In this document: positions 1 through 8,521 of the stretch, in pieces
Position numbering within the stretch: position 1 is the stretch's first letter
Layout: each line of letters begins with the position of its first letter
Assembly (NCBI GenBank): GCA_038103905.1
Contig: JAYNZW010000009.1
Span: 1-63,800, forward strand
Direction of reading: 5' to 3'
DNA from: CABYIR01 sp038103905
Lineage (GTDB): Bacteria > Pseudomonadota > Alphaproteobacteria > Pelagibacterales > AG-422-B15
DNA: 63,800 nucleotides
Translations under genes and position numbers: made by a program
The notes under the pieces: model-generated
Databases searched by the model: none
What the model saw: the letters and a program-made list of their open reading frames with translations, nothing else
What the model was told of the DNA's origin: nothing

Positions 1-37
1 CTGCTAAGAAGATTTTATTTTTGGGCATAATCATCTT

Positions 38-1576
38 TCACTCCCACTCAATAGTTCCTGGCGGTTTAGACGTTGTATCGTATACCACTCTGTTAATACC
101 TTTTACTTCATTAATTATTCGAGTTGATACTTTACTTAAAAACTCTCCACTAAAAGGGTAAAAATCAGCTGTCATACCATCAACAGATGTCACTGCTCTT
201 AATCCACAAACATACTCATAAGATCTCTGATCTCCCATTACACCAACAGTTCTAACTGGAAGAAGTACAGCAAATGCTTGCCAAATTTCATTGTAAAGTC
301 CTGCAGACTTTATCTCATCAATATATATTTTGTCTGCTTGTTGAAGCATTAGCACTTTTTCCTTAGTAACGTCGCTTAAAATTCTAATGCCCAATCCTGG
401 TCCAGGGAATGGATGTCTTTGAATAAAACTTATGGGCAGTTTAAGCTTTAATCCAAGGTTTCGAACTTCATCTTTGAATAATTCTCTTAGTGGCTCGACT
501 AGTTTTAACTTCATTGATTTTGGCAAACCGCCAACATTATGATGTGATTTAATTACTGAGGTTGGGCCGCCATGAAAGCTCTGACTTTCAATCACATCTG
601 GATAAATTGTACCTTGAGCTAGGTATTTTACTTTAGATATTTTTTTTGCTTCTTGATTAAAAATTTTGATGAACATATTACCAATTATTTTTCTTTTCTT
701 TTCAGGATCAGAGATATTTTTAAGAGCATTAAAAAATTTATTTTTAGCATCTACGACAATTAATTTTGATTTAAAATGACTTTTAAAAAGACTTACAACT
801 TCTTTTGTCTCATTATACCGCATTAAGCCAGTATCAACATATATGCATGTGAGCTGCTTATTTATTGATCTTGAAATAATAGATGCAGTCACCATACTAT
901 CCACTCCACCTGAAAGACCGCATATGACATGATCTTTTCCAACTTGATTTTTAATTTCTACTAATTGATTTTTCAAATAATTTTGCATATTCCAATTTGA
1001 TTTAACTTTACAAATTTTAAAAATAAAATTTTGGATAATTTTTTCTCCCTGATCAGTATGCACAACCTCAGGATGAAACTGTAGTCCATAAAAATTTAAT
1101 GTTTTATTTTCAATTGCAACGTATTTAGAATTTGTACTTGATGCTAGAGACTTGAAATGAGATGGAAGTTTATTTACTTTATCTCCATGACTCATCCAAA
1201 CACTGAGCTGATTATTTTTTCTTCTCAATCCAGCAAACAATATACTTTTTGTATTTATATTAATCATTGTTTTGCCAAACTCTCTTTGTTTAGACATTTG
1301 AACTTTGCCGCCCAATTGATATGCTAAAAGTTGCATGCCATAACATATTCCAAGTATAGGCACTCTAAGACTAAATACTCTTTGATCTACTTTTGGAGTC
1401 TTAGATTTATGTACACTTGCAGGACCACCAGAAAAAATAATACCCGATGGATTGGTAATTTTTATTTTTGATAGAAGGCTTTGACTGCTAACAATTTCAC
1501 AATACACGCCCGCTTCACGAATACGTCTTGCAATTAGTTGTGTGACTTGTGAGCCAAAATCAACAATATAAATCAT
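38..1576 (-). CDS. guaA: GMP synthase (glutamine-hydrolysing)
   Basis: Converts XMP to GMP with ATP and glutamine, the last step of guanine nucleotide synthesis, in the cytoplasm. The 512-residue product has the family's usual length. The N-terminal class I amidotransferase domain shows the nucleophile in GICYGMQ (Cys78) and the His/Glu pair in FHPE (His168, Glu170). The ATP-pyrophosphatase domain follows with the P-loop SGGVDS at residues 222-227. The C-terminal dimerisation domain ends in the typical TIEWE. It is the last gene of a minus-strand run rlmE, guaB, TPR gene, guaA, and starts 3 nt after the TPR gene stops. Nothing looks degenerate. Identification is secure; co-transcription is inferred from spacing. 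Confidence 0.97.
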   Translation of the reverse strand: MIYIVDFGSQVTQLIARRIREAGVYCEIVSSQSLLSKIKITNPSGIIFSGGPASVHKSKTPKVDQRVFSLRVPILGICYGMQLLAYQLGGKVQMSKQREFGKTMININTKSILFAGLRRKNNQLSVWMSHGDKVNKLPSHFKSLASSTNSKYVAIENKTLNFYGLQFHPEVVHTDQGEKIIQNFIFKICKVKSNWNMQNYLKNQLVEIKNQVGKDHVICGLSGGVDSMVTASIISRSINKQLTCIYVDTGLMRYNETKEVVSLFKSHFKSKLIVVDAKNKFFNALKNISDPEKKRKIIGNMFIKIFNQEAKKISKVKYLAQGTIYPDVIESQSFHGGPTSVIKSHHNVGGLPKSMKLKLVEPLRELFKDEVRNLGLKLKLPISFIQRHPFPGPGLGIRILSDVTKEKVLMLQQADKIYIDEIKSAGLYNEIWQAFAVLLPVRTVGVMGDQRSYEYVCGLRAVTSVDGMTADFYPFSGEFLSKVSTRIINEVKGINRVVYDTTSKPPGTIEWE

Positions 1577-1579
1577 AAA

Positions 1580-1981
1580 TTAATTTATCTTAATTTCTTT
1601 TAATTGATTAAGTTCAGCGCAACCTGATGGGCAAATGATCTCCAGATTCTCGAGATAGCTTTCATATTTTTCAATAAAGTTAAGATCATAAGATATTTGA
1701 CCAAGCAACAGATTTAATTCAGGGCTATCAGGCTTTAAAGTGAATGCTATTTCAAAATATTTCAATGCTGCTTCTTTATTTTCAATTGAAGCATACGATT
1801 TGCCTAACAATATCCATGACTTTGAGTCCTTGGGTTGAAATACGATACTCTTTTCTAATAATTGAATAGATGACTTAAAATCTTTTAGGTCATATGTTGA
1901 TTGTGCATCCTCATAATAATTTGCTGCAAAAGCATTACCTAGAGTTAAAAAAAATAAAAAAGTTATATAAAAACTTCTCAT
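1580..1981 (-). CDS. small exported TPR-repeat protein
   Basis: A 133-residue protein of unknown specific function. The first 19 residues form a signal peptide (hydrophobic core, cut likely after NAFA), so it should be periplasmic. Residues about 20-100 read as two to three tetratricopeptide repeats, with the pattern of Trp/Leu/Gly/Tyr/Ala positions in WILLGKSYA and AALKYFEIAF. TPRs usually mediate protein contacts. The C-terminus has two cysteines in CPSGC that could form a disulfide or bind metal. It lies between guaB (9 nt away) and guaA (3 nt away), so it is probably co-transcribed with them. I see no purine-related motif; the position may be incidental. Confidence 0.8.
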   Translation of the reverse strand: MRSFYITFLFFLTLGNAFAANYYEDAQSTYDLKDFKSSIQLLEKSIVFQPKDSKSWILLGKSYASIENKEAALKYFEIAFTLKPDSPELNLLLGQISYDLNFIEKYESYLENLEIICPSGCAELNQLKEIKIN

Positions 1982-1990
1982 ATAAATAAA

Positions 1991-3457
1991 TTATATATTT
2001 GTAGGATAATTTGGCGACTCTCTTGTTATATCAACATCATGAACATGACTTTCCTTAAGTCCCGCACTTGAGATTTGCACAAATTTTACATTCTTTTTAA
2101 ATGATTCAATATCTTTTGAGCCGGTATAACCCATCGATGCTTTTAAGCCTCCCAATAATTGATGAATAATTGGAGATATCGGTCCTTTGTAAGGTACTCG
2201 CCCTTCAATACCCTCAGGCACAAGTTTGTAGTTCTCAGTAATTTCTTCCTGGAAATATCTATCAGCAGATCCTCTTGCCATAGCACCTAACGAGCCCATA
2301 CCTCTGTATGATTTATAGCTCCTCCCTTTAAACAAATATACTTCACCAGGCGCTTCATCTGTTCCTGCAAATAAAGATCCGATCATCACCGAAGTTGCTC
2401 CAGCACCAATTGCTTTTGCAATATCACCGCTGTACTTAATGCCACCATCACCAATTACATTAATGCCGGACTTATTTGCCTCTTCTGAGCATTCCATAAT
2501 TGCAGAAAATTGTGGGACACCAACACCTGCAACTACTCTTGTAGTACATATAGACCCAGGTCCAATTCCTACTTTCACACAATCTGCTCCACAATCTATT
2601 AATTCCTTTGTAGCTTCGAGAGTTGCTACGTTGCCGGCAACAATATCTATAGAAGATATTTTTTTTAATTTTTTTACAGTTTCGATTACTTTCATAGAAT
2701 GTCCATGAGCGGTATCAATAACAAGCATATCAACACCGGCATCAATAAGGGCTTCTGATCTTTTTATAGCCTCATCTCCTACTCCAACAGCCGCTCCTAC
2801 TCTAAGTTGCCCTTTATTATCTTTTGTTGAATTTGGATAAAGATTACTTTTTTCAATATCTTTTACAGTTATTAATCCGATACATTTATTAGCTCCATCA
2901 ACAACTAAAAGTTTTTCTATTCTATGTTTATGCAATAAGTTCTGAGCTTCTTCACTACTTATTCCTTCTCTCACTGTTACTAAATTATCACTTGTCATAA
3001 GCTCACTAATGGGCTGAGACATATTTGTTGCAAATCTTACATCTCTGTTTGTAAGTATTCCTTCAAGTTTATTATTGCTATCAACTACAGGTATTCCTGA
3101 AATCTTATTACTTGCCATAAGACTTAGAGCGTCCTCTAAAGTTTTATTTGATGATATTGTAACTGGATCAATAACCATTCCTGTTTCAAATTTTTTAACT
3201 TTTCTTACTTCTTGAGCATGATGTTCTATAGACATATTTTTATGAATAATGCCCATACCGCCGGATTGAGCTAGCGCAATAGCTAATCGATGCTCTGTAA
3301 CTGTATCCATTGCAGAGGATAAAAGAGGTATTTCTAGTTTAATATTTTTAGTTAATTGTAAATTTGTAGAAACCTCACTTGGAAGGATTTCAGACTTTGC
3401 AGGTCTGATCAAAACATCATCAAATGCAAGGGATTTTTGAATACTAGAGCGTTCCAT
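1991..3457 (-). CDS. guaB: Inosine-5'-monophosphate dehydrogenase
   Basis: Oxidises IMP to XMP with NAD, the committed step to GMP. The 488-residue length is typical. The TIM barrel is split by two CBS domains (about residues 95-205), which in this family respond to adenine/guanine nucleotides. The catalytic loop GIGPGSICTTRVV carries the nucleophile Cys304, and the Arg/Tyr flap region YRGMGSLGAM follows. It sits upstream of a TPR gene and guaA on the minus strand, so XMP made here is used by the product of the third gene. rlmE lies 40 nt upstream. The start chosen gives the usual N-terminus with AFDDVLIRP shortly after it. Confidence 0.97.
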   Translation of the reverse strand: MERSSIQKSLAFDDVLIRPAKSEILPSEVSTNLQLTKNIKLEIPLLSSAMDTVTEHRLAIALAQSGGMGIIHKNMSIEHHAQEVRKVKKFETGMVIDPVTISSNKTLEDALSLMASNKISGIPVVDSNNKLEGILTNRDVRFATNMSQPISELMTSDNLVTVREGISSEEAQNLLHKHRIEKLLVVDGANKCIGLITVKDIEKSNLYPNSTKDNKGQLRVGAAVGVGDEAIKRSEALIDAGVDMLVIDTAHGHSMKVIETVKKLKKISSIDIVAGNVATLEATKELIDCGADCVKVGIGPGSICTTRVVAGVGVPQFSAIMECSEEANKSGINVIGDGGIKYSGDIAKAIGAGATSVMIGSLFAGTDEAPGEVYLFKGRSYKSYRGMGSLGAMARGSADRYFQEEITENYKLVPEGIEGRVPYKGPISPIIHQLLGGLKASMGYTGSKDIESFKKNVKFVQISSAGLKESHVHDVDITRESPNYPTNI

Positions 3458-3497
3458 CTCTGAGAAATAAATTATTTAGTTAAATATGTCAAATGCT

Positions 3498-4124
3498 CTA
3501 GTTTTTTTTATTCAGACAAATAAGGTATATTTCACTTGATTCTTTTCTACTGGAATCTGGCTTAAAAGAAGCTACTTTTGAAAAATTTTTTTTGGCAAGA
3601 GAAATCACATTGCTCATATCACCTGTCCTAAAATATTTAGCAACAAAATGGCCATCTTTTGAAAGTGCGCTTAGAGCAAGATCCATCGATATCTCTACCA
3701 TATCTTGCATTCTCAAGAAATCGGCAGTTTTATTTCCACTCAAATTTGGTGATATATCTGAGATTACAAGATCAAATGGAAAAAACTTTTGGATATATTC
3801 TGAAAACTCATCTGACGTGAAATCTCCTTGGATAATATCCACTCCAGGAATTGTATCGATATTGAGAAGATCAATTGAAATTATTTTTTTTGGGTTTTTT
3901 ATTCTTTCAACCAAGACTTCTGTCCAGCTTCCGGGGGCTGCCCCCAAATCAATGACCGATTGAACTGAGTTTAAAACTTTATATTTATCAATGATTTCAA
4001 TTAATTTAAATGCTGCTCTTGATCTATAGGCATTATCTTTTGATAGCTTGACATACTTATCGGTTAAATGTCTTCTCAGCCATTTTTTACTTTTATCAGA
4101 TAAATTTTTATTTTTAATCTTCAT
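3498..4124 (-). CDS. rlmE: 23S rRNA (uridine(2552)-2'-O)-methyltransferase
   Basis: FtsJ/RrmJ-family enzyme that methylates the 2'-O of U2552 in the 23S rRNA A-loop using S-adenosylmethionine. The 208-residue product has the SAM-binding motif VIDLGAAPGSWTE (residues 57-69). The K-D-K-E catalytic set is readable as Lys40 (RSRAAFKL), Asp123 (VISDISPN), Lys163 (FVAKYF) and Glu198. The basic N-terminus (KSKKWLRRHL) fits rRNA binding. It is first in the minus-strand run that continues into guaB and is divergent from the OYE gene, sharing a 40-bp intergenic region. Confidence 0.92.
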   Translation of the reverse strand: MKIKNKNLSDKSKKWLRRHLTDKYVKLSKDNAYRSRAAFKLIEIIDKYKVLNSVQSVIDLGAAPGSWTEVLVERIKNPKKIISIDLLNIDTIPGVDIIQGDFTSDEFSEYIQKFFPFDLVISDISPNLSGNKTADFLRMQDMVEISMDLALSALSKDGHFVAKYFRTGDMSNVISLAKKNFSKVASFKPDSSRKESSEIYLICLNKKN

Positions 4125-4164
4125 AGATACATAATATATTAAAATTCAAATTTAGGATTAATAA

Positions 4165-5481
4165 ATGAAAATTTCTGAAAAACTTGAACTACCATGTGGA
4201 GCCATAATTAAAAATAGATTCCTAAAGTCTGCAATGACAGAAGGGCTGGCATCAGAAAATGCTTCAGCTAACGAAGGTCATATAAATTTATATGATAGAT
4301 GGGCAAAAGGAGGGTCAGGAATTTTAGTTACAGGAAATGTTCAAGTTGATCATCGATATATTGAGCGCCCAGGTAATGTTGTTATTGAAGGCAAGCAATC
4401 AAATGAGCAATTGTCTTCACTTGCAAGTTGGTCAAAGGCTGGAACACAAGATAACACTCATCTTTGGATGCAGATTAGTCACGCTGGACGGCAAACTCCA
4501 TTTACAATTAATAAATCATCAGTTGCTCCTTCACCAATACGGTTAAATAAACTTTTAGGAATACTTAAATTTAGCGATCCAAGAGAATTAAAACATTCTG
4601 AAATTTTAGATATTATTGATAGATTTATTCATACTGCTGAAATAGCAAAACAAACAGGGTTTACTGGGGTTCAATTACATTCTGCTCATGGATATTTGTT
4701 ATCAGAGTTTCTATCACCTGATATAAATCAGAGAACTGACGAATGGGGTGGTAGTATTCAAAATAGATCGAGACTCTTAATTTCAATAATTGAAGGTATA
4801 AGAGAAAAAGTTGGAAGTAGTTTTCCCATTTCTGTTAAACTTAATTCATCTGACTTTCAAAAAGGAGGTTTTTCACATGAAGAATCAATTGAAGTCTCAA
4901 AAATTTTAAATGAAACATCTCTAGATTTACTTGAGATTTCTGGAGGAACATATGAAGGCTTTGCTGCATTAGATTTACAGTCTGCAAGTCCAAACCAATC
5001 TCGAATAATAAAACCTGCTCGAAGCACAATTGCAAGAGAAGCTTACTTCTTAAAATATGCTGAAGAAATGAAAAAACATATTCAAATTCCTCTAGCTGTT
5101 ACTGGAGGGTTTCGAAGCGCTAAAGGTATGAATGAAGCCCTTGAAAATAATGCGTGCGATATTATTGGCTTAGGTAGGCCATTATGTCCTGAGCCAGATA
5201 TCGTTAATGAATTATTATCTGGTGAGAAATCAAATGCTACTTTGTATGAAAACCTAGTAAGTTTTGGTCCAGGAATATTAGGACTAAATAGTTCAATAAA
5301 CTTTATAAAAGCAAATAACAAAGCAACTCAGGTTTTTTGGTGCTATAGACAAATATTAAAAATGGCAGAAGGAAAAGATGTTCAACCTGAATTAAGCCTA
5401 TTAAAAGCAACAATTGGCCACTTTATGGATGACGCCAAAGGCAGTAAAGCATACAGAAAATACTGGAAAGATCTAAGTTAA
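4165..5481 (+). CDS. Old Yellow Enzyme-type NADH:flavin oxidoreductase
   Basis: FMN-dependent ene-reductase-like oxidoreductase of 438 residues. The barrel starts with NRFLKSAMTE, and the active-site region is visible as QLHSAHGYLLSEFLSP, with the His-x-x-His-type pair replaced by His-Ala-His. The conserved stretch NQRTDEWGGSIQNRSR follows, and the phosphate-binding end is IGLGRPLCPEPD. Proteins of this group reduce activated C=C bonds, but the substrate cannot be read from sequence. A good ribosome site (AGGA, 9 nt before ATG) supports the start. It is divergent from rlmE and precedes the efflux operon, from which it is separated by the repeat-rich 5482-5602 region, so it probably has its own promoter. 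Confidence 0.88.
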   Translation: MKISEKLELPCGAIIKNRFLKSAMTEGLASENASANEGHINLYDRWAKGGSGILVTGNVQVDHRYIERPGNVVIEGKQSNEQLSSLASWSKAGTQDNTHLWMQISHAGRQTPFTINKSSVAPSPIRLNKLLGILKFSDPRELKHSEILDIIDRFIHTAEIAKQTGFTGVQLHSAHGYLLSEFLSPDINQRTDEWGGSIQNRSRLLISIIEGIREKVGSSFPISVKLNSSDFQKGGFSHEESIEVSKILNETSLDLLEISGGTYEGFAALDLQSASPNQSRIIKPARSTIAREAYFLKYAEEMKKHIQIPLAVTGGFRSAKGMNEALENNACDIIGLGRPLCPEPDIVNELLSGEKSNATLYENLVSFGPGILGLNSSINFIKANNKATQVFWCYRQILKMAEGKDVQPELSLLKATIGHFMDDAKGSKAYRKYWKDLS

Positions 5482-5490
5482 CAATAAAAT

Positions 5491-5580
5491 CAATTACTTA
5501 GATATATAATGATTTAATATATATCAATTTGATAGAGGTCTTGAATATATATATCAATAAGATATATATAGCACCTTATT
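5491..5580 (+). promoter_or_regulatory. three 30-bp imperfect direct repeats, putative operator of the efflux operon
   Basis: Three units of exactly 30 bp start at 5491, 5521 and 5551, each with GATA at the same place (5501, 5531, 5561). The last two share ATATCAATWWGATA. The third contains a perfect inverted repeat, TATATATC (5548-5555) and GATATATA (5561-5568) around a 5-bp spacer. The second has a degenerate version at 5518-5536. Thirty bp is about three helical turns, so bound dimers would face the same side. The region lies just before the TolC-like gene of an operon that encodes a PadR repressor. Binding by that PadR protein is an inference. Confidence 0.5.
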
Positions 5581-5602
5581 TTTAATCTTATTGGAAATTG
5601 GG

Positions 5603-6889
5603 ATGAGACTTATTACTACATGCTTTTTACTTTTTCTTACATCTGTTTCAAGCGGATCATCTATGTCTTTAAAAGATGCCGTATCAGAAGCATTAGGCAA
5701 TAATCTTTCATTACTGATTGAAAATAATAATTTAGATATTGCAAAAGAGGATTTATATCAATCGCGAGCAAACTTTCTGCCTTCTGTTGCAGTATCAGGG
5801 ACAATATCTGAGTCTGAAACAAGTGATATAAAATTACAGACAGGGGCACAAACATCGGACATCAGTTTAAATGGATCTAGCAAGTCAATCATTTTATCAC
5901 AATCAATATTTAGTGGTTTTGCAAGAGTCTATGATTTGGCAGCTTCAAAATCAAATTATGATCTTCAAAAAATTAATTTACTAAAAAACAAGCAAGATAT
6001 AACACTCCAAACTATTGAGGCATACTATAATCTCTTATTTCTTCAGAAAACTTACGAAGCTTATGTTGAAAACTATTCAAATGTAAATCAAAGGTTTGAG
6101 GCTACAAAAAAAGAATTTGAGGTTGGTGTTGCATCTAAAACTGACGTAGCTCAAGCTGAGTCGTTTATGAATTCTGCAAAAATAAACATGCTTAATTCAA
6201 AAGTTAATTATGACAATGCAGTAAATTTATTTGATGACCTTATAGGATCTAAATCAAATAATTTATCTTTTTCTGAAATACCATTTAATCTTCCTTCTAG
6301 CTTTACTGAATTCAAGGAAAGAGTATCTACAAATAACTTGGCAATACAAATGGCAAGAGTAAATGTTGATATTAAAAAAGCACAAGTTGGATATGCACGA
6401 TCAGCATATTATCCAAAAGTTGACCTCACTGCTACAAAAACTGAGTTTGATGAGAGCACTACAACAATAGACTCTGGAACCAATGAAGAAGTTTCTGCAA
6501 CTATAACTTGGCCAATTTTCAATTCTGGTAAATCGCTCTCTAACGTTAGGAAAGCAAAAGAAGTTCAAAATAGTTTTCTAATTATTCTTCAAAAAACTCA
6601 AATTGATACACATACACTTGCAAAAAAGGTATGGGATCAATCCGAGATCTCAAAGGATCAAATAGTTGCAGCAGAGTCATCTTATAAAGCTAGTAAAACA
6701 GCTTATGAAGGCACAGTAATCGAACAAAAGGTTGGAGAAAGAACAGTGTTAGATGTTCTTAATGCTCAACAATCATTACTAAATTCTGAAATAGAACTTA
6801 TGAACCAAAGAAGAAGTAAAGAAATTATTAAATCTCAAGTTTTTTATCTAATGGGTGATCTAACACTTGAAAATATGGAGAACTTATAG
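5603..6889 (+). CDS. TolC-family outer membrane efflux protein
   Basis: Outer membrane channel component of a tripartite efflux pump. The predicted protein has 428 residues, with a signal peptide in the first ~20 residues. ATG 5603 is preferred over the upstream in-frame TTG at 5591, because the signal peptide begins there and GGAA lies about 10 nt upstream. The body is the two-fold repeat of long coiled helices typical of outer membrane efflux proteins, with segments such as NNLSLLIENNNLDIAKEDL and the second-half VGERTVLDVLNAQQSLL, a standard TolC signature. It is the first gene of tolC-like, padR-like, membrane fusion protein, RND, RND, with gaps of 3-4 nt. Substrate is unknown. Confidence 0.9.
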   Translation: MRLITTCFLLFLTSVSSGSSMSLKDAVSEALGNNLSLLIENNNLDIAKEDLYQSRANFLPSVAVSGTISESETSDIKLQTGAQTSDISLNGSSKSIILSQSIFSGFARVYDLAASKSNYDLQKINLLKNKQDITLQTIEAYYNLLFLQKTYEAYVENYSNVNQRFEATKKEFEVGVASKTDVAQAESFMNSAKINMLNSKVNYDNAVNLFDDLIGSKSNNLSFSEIPFNLPSSFTEFKERVSTNNLAIQMARVNVDIKKAQVGYARSAYYPKVDLTATKTEFDESTTTIDSGTNEEVSATITWPIFNSGKSLSNVRKAKEVQNSFLIILQKTQIDTHTLAKKVWDQSEISKDQIVAAESSYKASKTAYEGTVIEQKVGERTVLDVLNAQQSLLNSEIELMNQRRSKEIIKSQVFYLMGDLTLENMENL

Positions 6890-6892
6890 GTT

Positions 6893-7444
6893 ATGCAAAC
6901 AGAATGTATTTGTCTTGGTCTTTTAACGACAGGTCCAAAATCTGGATATGAAATCAAACAATTTCTGAGTGGCCCCTTAAATCAGATCATGAGTTTAAGC
7001 TTTGGAACAATATATCCTACTTTAAATAAGCTGCTGGTAGATGAGTTAGTTTCTTGTAAACAAAAAACTCAGGAAAAGAAGCCTGATAAAAAAATATATT
7101 CTATTACCAAAAAGGGGGAAAAATGGTTCAAAAAAAGTCTTATGGAAAATAGTGTTGAATGGTTAAGATCTGGAAATTACGGTGATCAAGTAAAATCTGA
7201 ATTTTTAATGATAATATTATTCTCTGAATTTCTTCCAAAAGAAACAAGAGAATTAGTGATTAATGAAAGACTATTATTTGCAAAACAAATACTCGCTCTA
7301 CTCCAATATGATGGTCCAATGACATCAACAGGTGCCCAATTAAGAAATACTCCACAGGGCAGCTTTTTAAGAGGTTTAATGACAAACATTATTTCCTCCG
7401 GAATTACATACATAGAACAAAATAGAAATAAATTAGGAAAATAA
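6893..7444 (+). CDS. PadR-family transcriptional regulator
   Basis: A 183-residue DNA-binding protein. Residues about 5-80 form the PadR winged helix: CLGLLTTGPKSGYEIKQFL is the usual first-helix region, LSFGTIYPTLNKL the recognition helix, and KKIYSITKKGEKWF the wing. The C-terminal half is helical, as in the dimerisation domain of the PadR/Vir family. PadR proteins are mostly ligand-relieved repressors. The gene lies 3 nt after the TolC-like gene and 4 nt before the fusion-protein gene, so it is probably autoregulated with the pump. The repeats at 5491-5580 are the obvious candidate target. Family is clear; regulation is inferred. Confidence 0.88.
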   Translation: MQTECICLGLLTTGPKSGYEIKQFLSGPLNQIMSLSFGTIYPTLNKLLVDELVSCKQKTQEKKPDKKIYSITKKGEKWFKKSLMENSVEWLRSGNYGDQVKSEFLMIILFSEFLPKETRELVINERLLFAKQILALLQYDGPMTSTGAQLRNTPQGSFLRGLMTNIISSGITYIEQNRNKLGK

Positions 7445-7448
7445 AATT

Positions 7449-8519
7449 ATGAGATCTTTGCCAAAAAATTATATTCTAGCACTTGTTATTTTTTTAGCAC
7501 TTCTTCTTTGGATTGGTTCAGGATTTTTTAAATCTGAAACCAATAATAATCTTGAAGCTAGCAGCGCTAAAATTGTTGAAGAAAAAATCTCAGTTAGAGC
7601 TACAAATATTGTTGGCGAAAATAAGACATATTATCTAACTGTCAGAGGAAGAACAGAAGCTGAAAAGAGAGTCATGTTGAGACCTAAAACAACCTCTACA
7701 GTTTTACACACCATAGATAAAGGGTCGTTTGTTAAAAAAGGTGAAGAAATTTGCTCTTTAGACCCTGAAAATAGATCAGCCAGATTAATTGAAGCAGAAG
7801 CAGGAAGGAAACAAGCTCAATTACAATACGATGCAATTAAGGAGCTTTATGATGAAGGTTTTAGATCTGAAAATGCTCTGGCTACTGCTGAAGCGGTTCT
7901 TAAAGGAGCTATAGCAAGACAAGAAATTGCTCAAAATGAATTGAACAATATTATAATTACATCTCCATTTGATGGTTTTATTGAAGATGTATTTGTTGAA
8001 ATTGGTGATCTAATGACACCAGCTTCAACCTGTGCAGTAATCCTGCAACTCGATCCTATGATTGTCTCAGGAGAAGTAACTGAGAAAAACGTAACCCAAG
8101 TTTCAATTGGAGAAAATATTCTTATCAGTTTCTTAGATAATAAAGAAATTAATGGAAAACTTACATATGTCTCAAAAAGTTCTAATCCAAGCACAAGAAC
8201 TTACAAAATTGAAGCATCATTTGAAAATAAAGATGCTGATATTCGTGAGGGATTAACTGCAAATATAAAAATTCCACTACAAGATGTGAAAGCTCACCTT
8301 GTTCCTTCTTATTTACTATCTTTAGATGATGATGGAAATTTGGGCTTAAAGATTATTGAAGATGGTTCTGTAAAATTTATCTTGATTGAAATAATTGAGG
8401 ATAGCAATGAAGGTCTTTGGGTAACTGGGCTGCCTTTAAATACTACTTTAATTACTGTAGGCCAAGAATATGTAATTGATGGACAAAGTGTAAAGGTAGA
8501 AATGGTAAGCGCTCAATAA
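7449..8519 (+). CDS. RND efflux periplasmic adaptor (HlyD/AcrA family)
   Basis: Membrane fusion protein that joins the inner-membrane RND pumps to the TolC-like channel. Of 356 residues, the first ~28 form a membrane anchor or uncleaved signal. The barrel-sandwich (lipoyl-like) halves are visible as KGSFVKKGEEICSLDP and TSPFDGFIEDVFVEIGDLM, with a short helical hairpin between them (RLIEAEAGRKQAQLQYDAIKEL). Beta-barrel and membrane-proximal domains follow. No lipobox Cys is present, so anchoring is by the N-terminal helix. It sits 4 nt after padR and 2 nt before the first RND permease. Operon membership is strongly implied by the spacing. Confidence 0.9.
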   Translation: MRSLPKNYILALVIFLALLLWIGSGFFKSETNNNLEASSAKIVEEKISVRATNIVGENKTYYLTVRGRTEAEKRVMLRPKTTSTVLHTIDKGSFVKKGEEICSLDPENRSARLIEAEAGRKQAQLQYDAIKELYDEGFRSENALATAEAVLKGAIARQEIAQNELNNIIITSPFDGFIEDVFVEIGDLMTPASTCAVILQLDPMIVSGEVTEKNVTQVSIGENILISFLDNKEINGKLTYVSKSSNPSTRTYKIEASFENKDADIREGLTANIKIPLQDVKAHLVPSYLLSLDDDGNLGLKIIEDGSVKFILIEIIEDSNEGLWVTGLPLNTTLITVGQEYVIDGQSVKVEMVSAQ

Positions 8520-8521
8520 AA

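Noticed and set aside
2439..2708. Plus-strand open frame inside guaB
   Set aside because: It lies fully antisense to a certain gene, has no ribosome site and no recognisable domain. Many similar frames (for example 3592-3963, 34108-34515, 41428-41691, 51207-51571 and 59977-60285) were rejected for the same reason.
5591..5602. TTG start of the TolC-like gene
   Set aside because: It adds four residues before the signal peptide and has no better ribosome site than ATG 5603.
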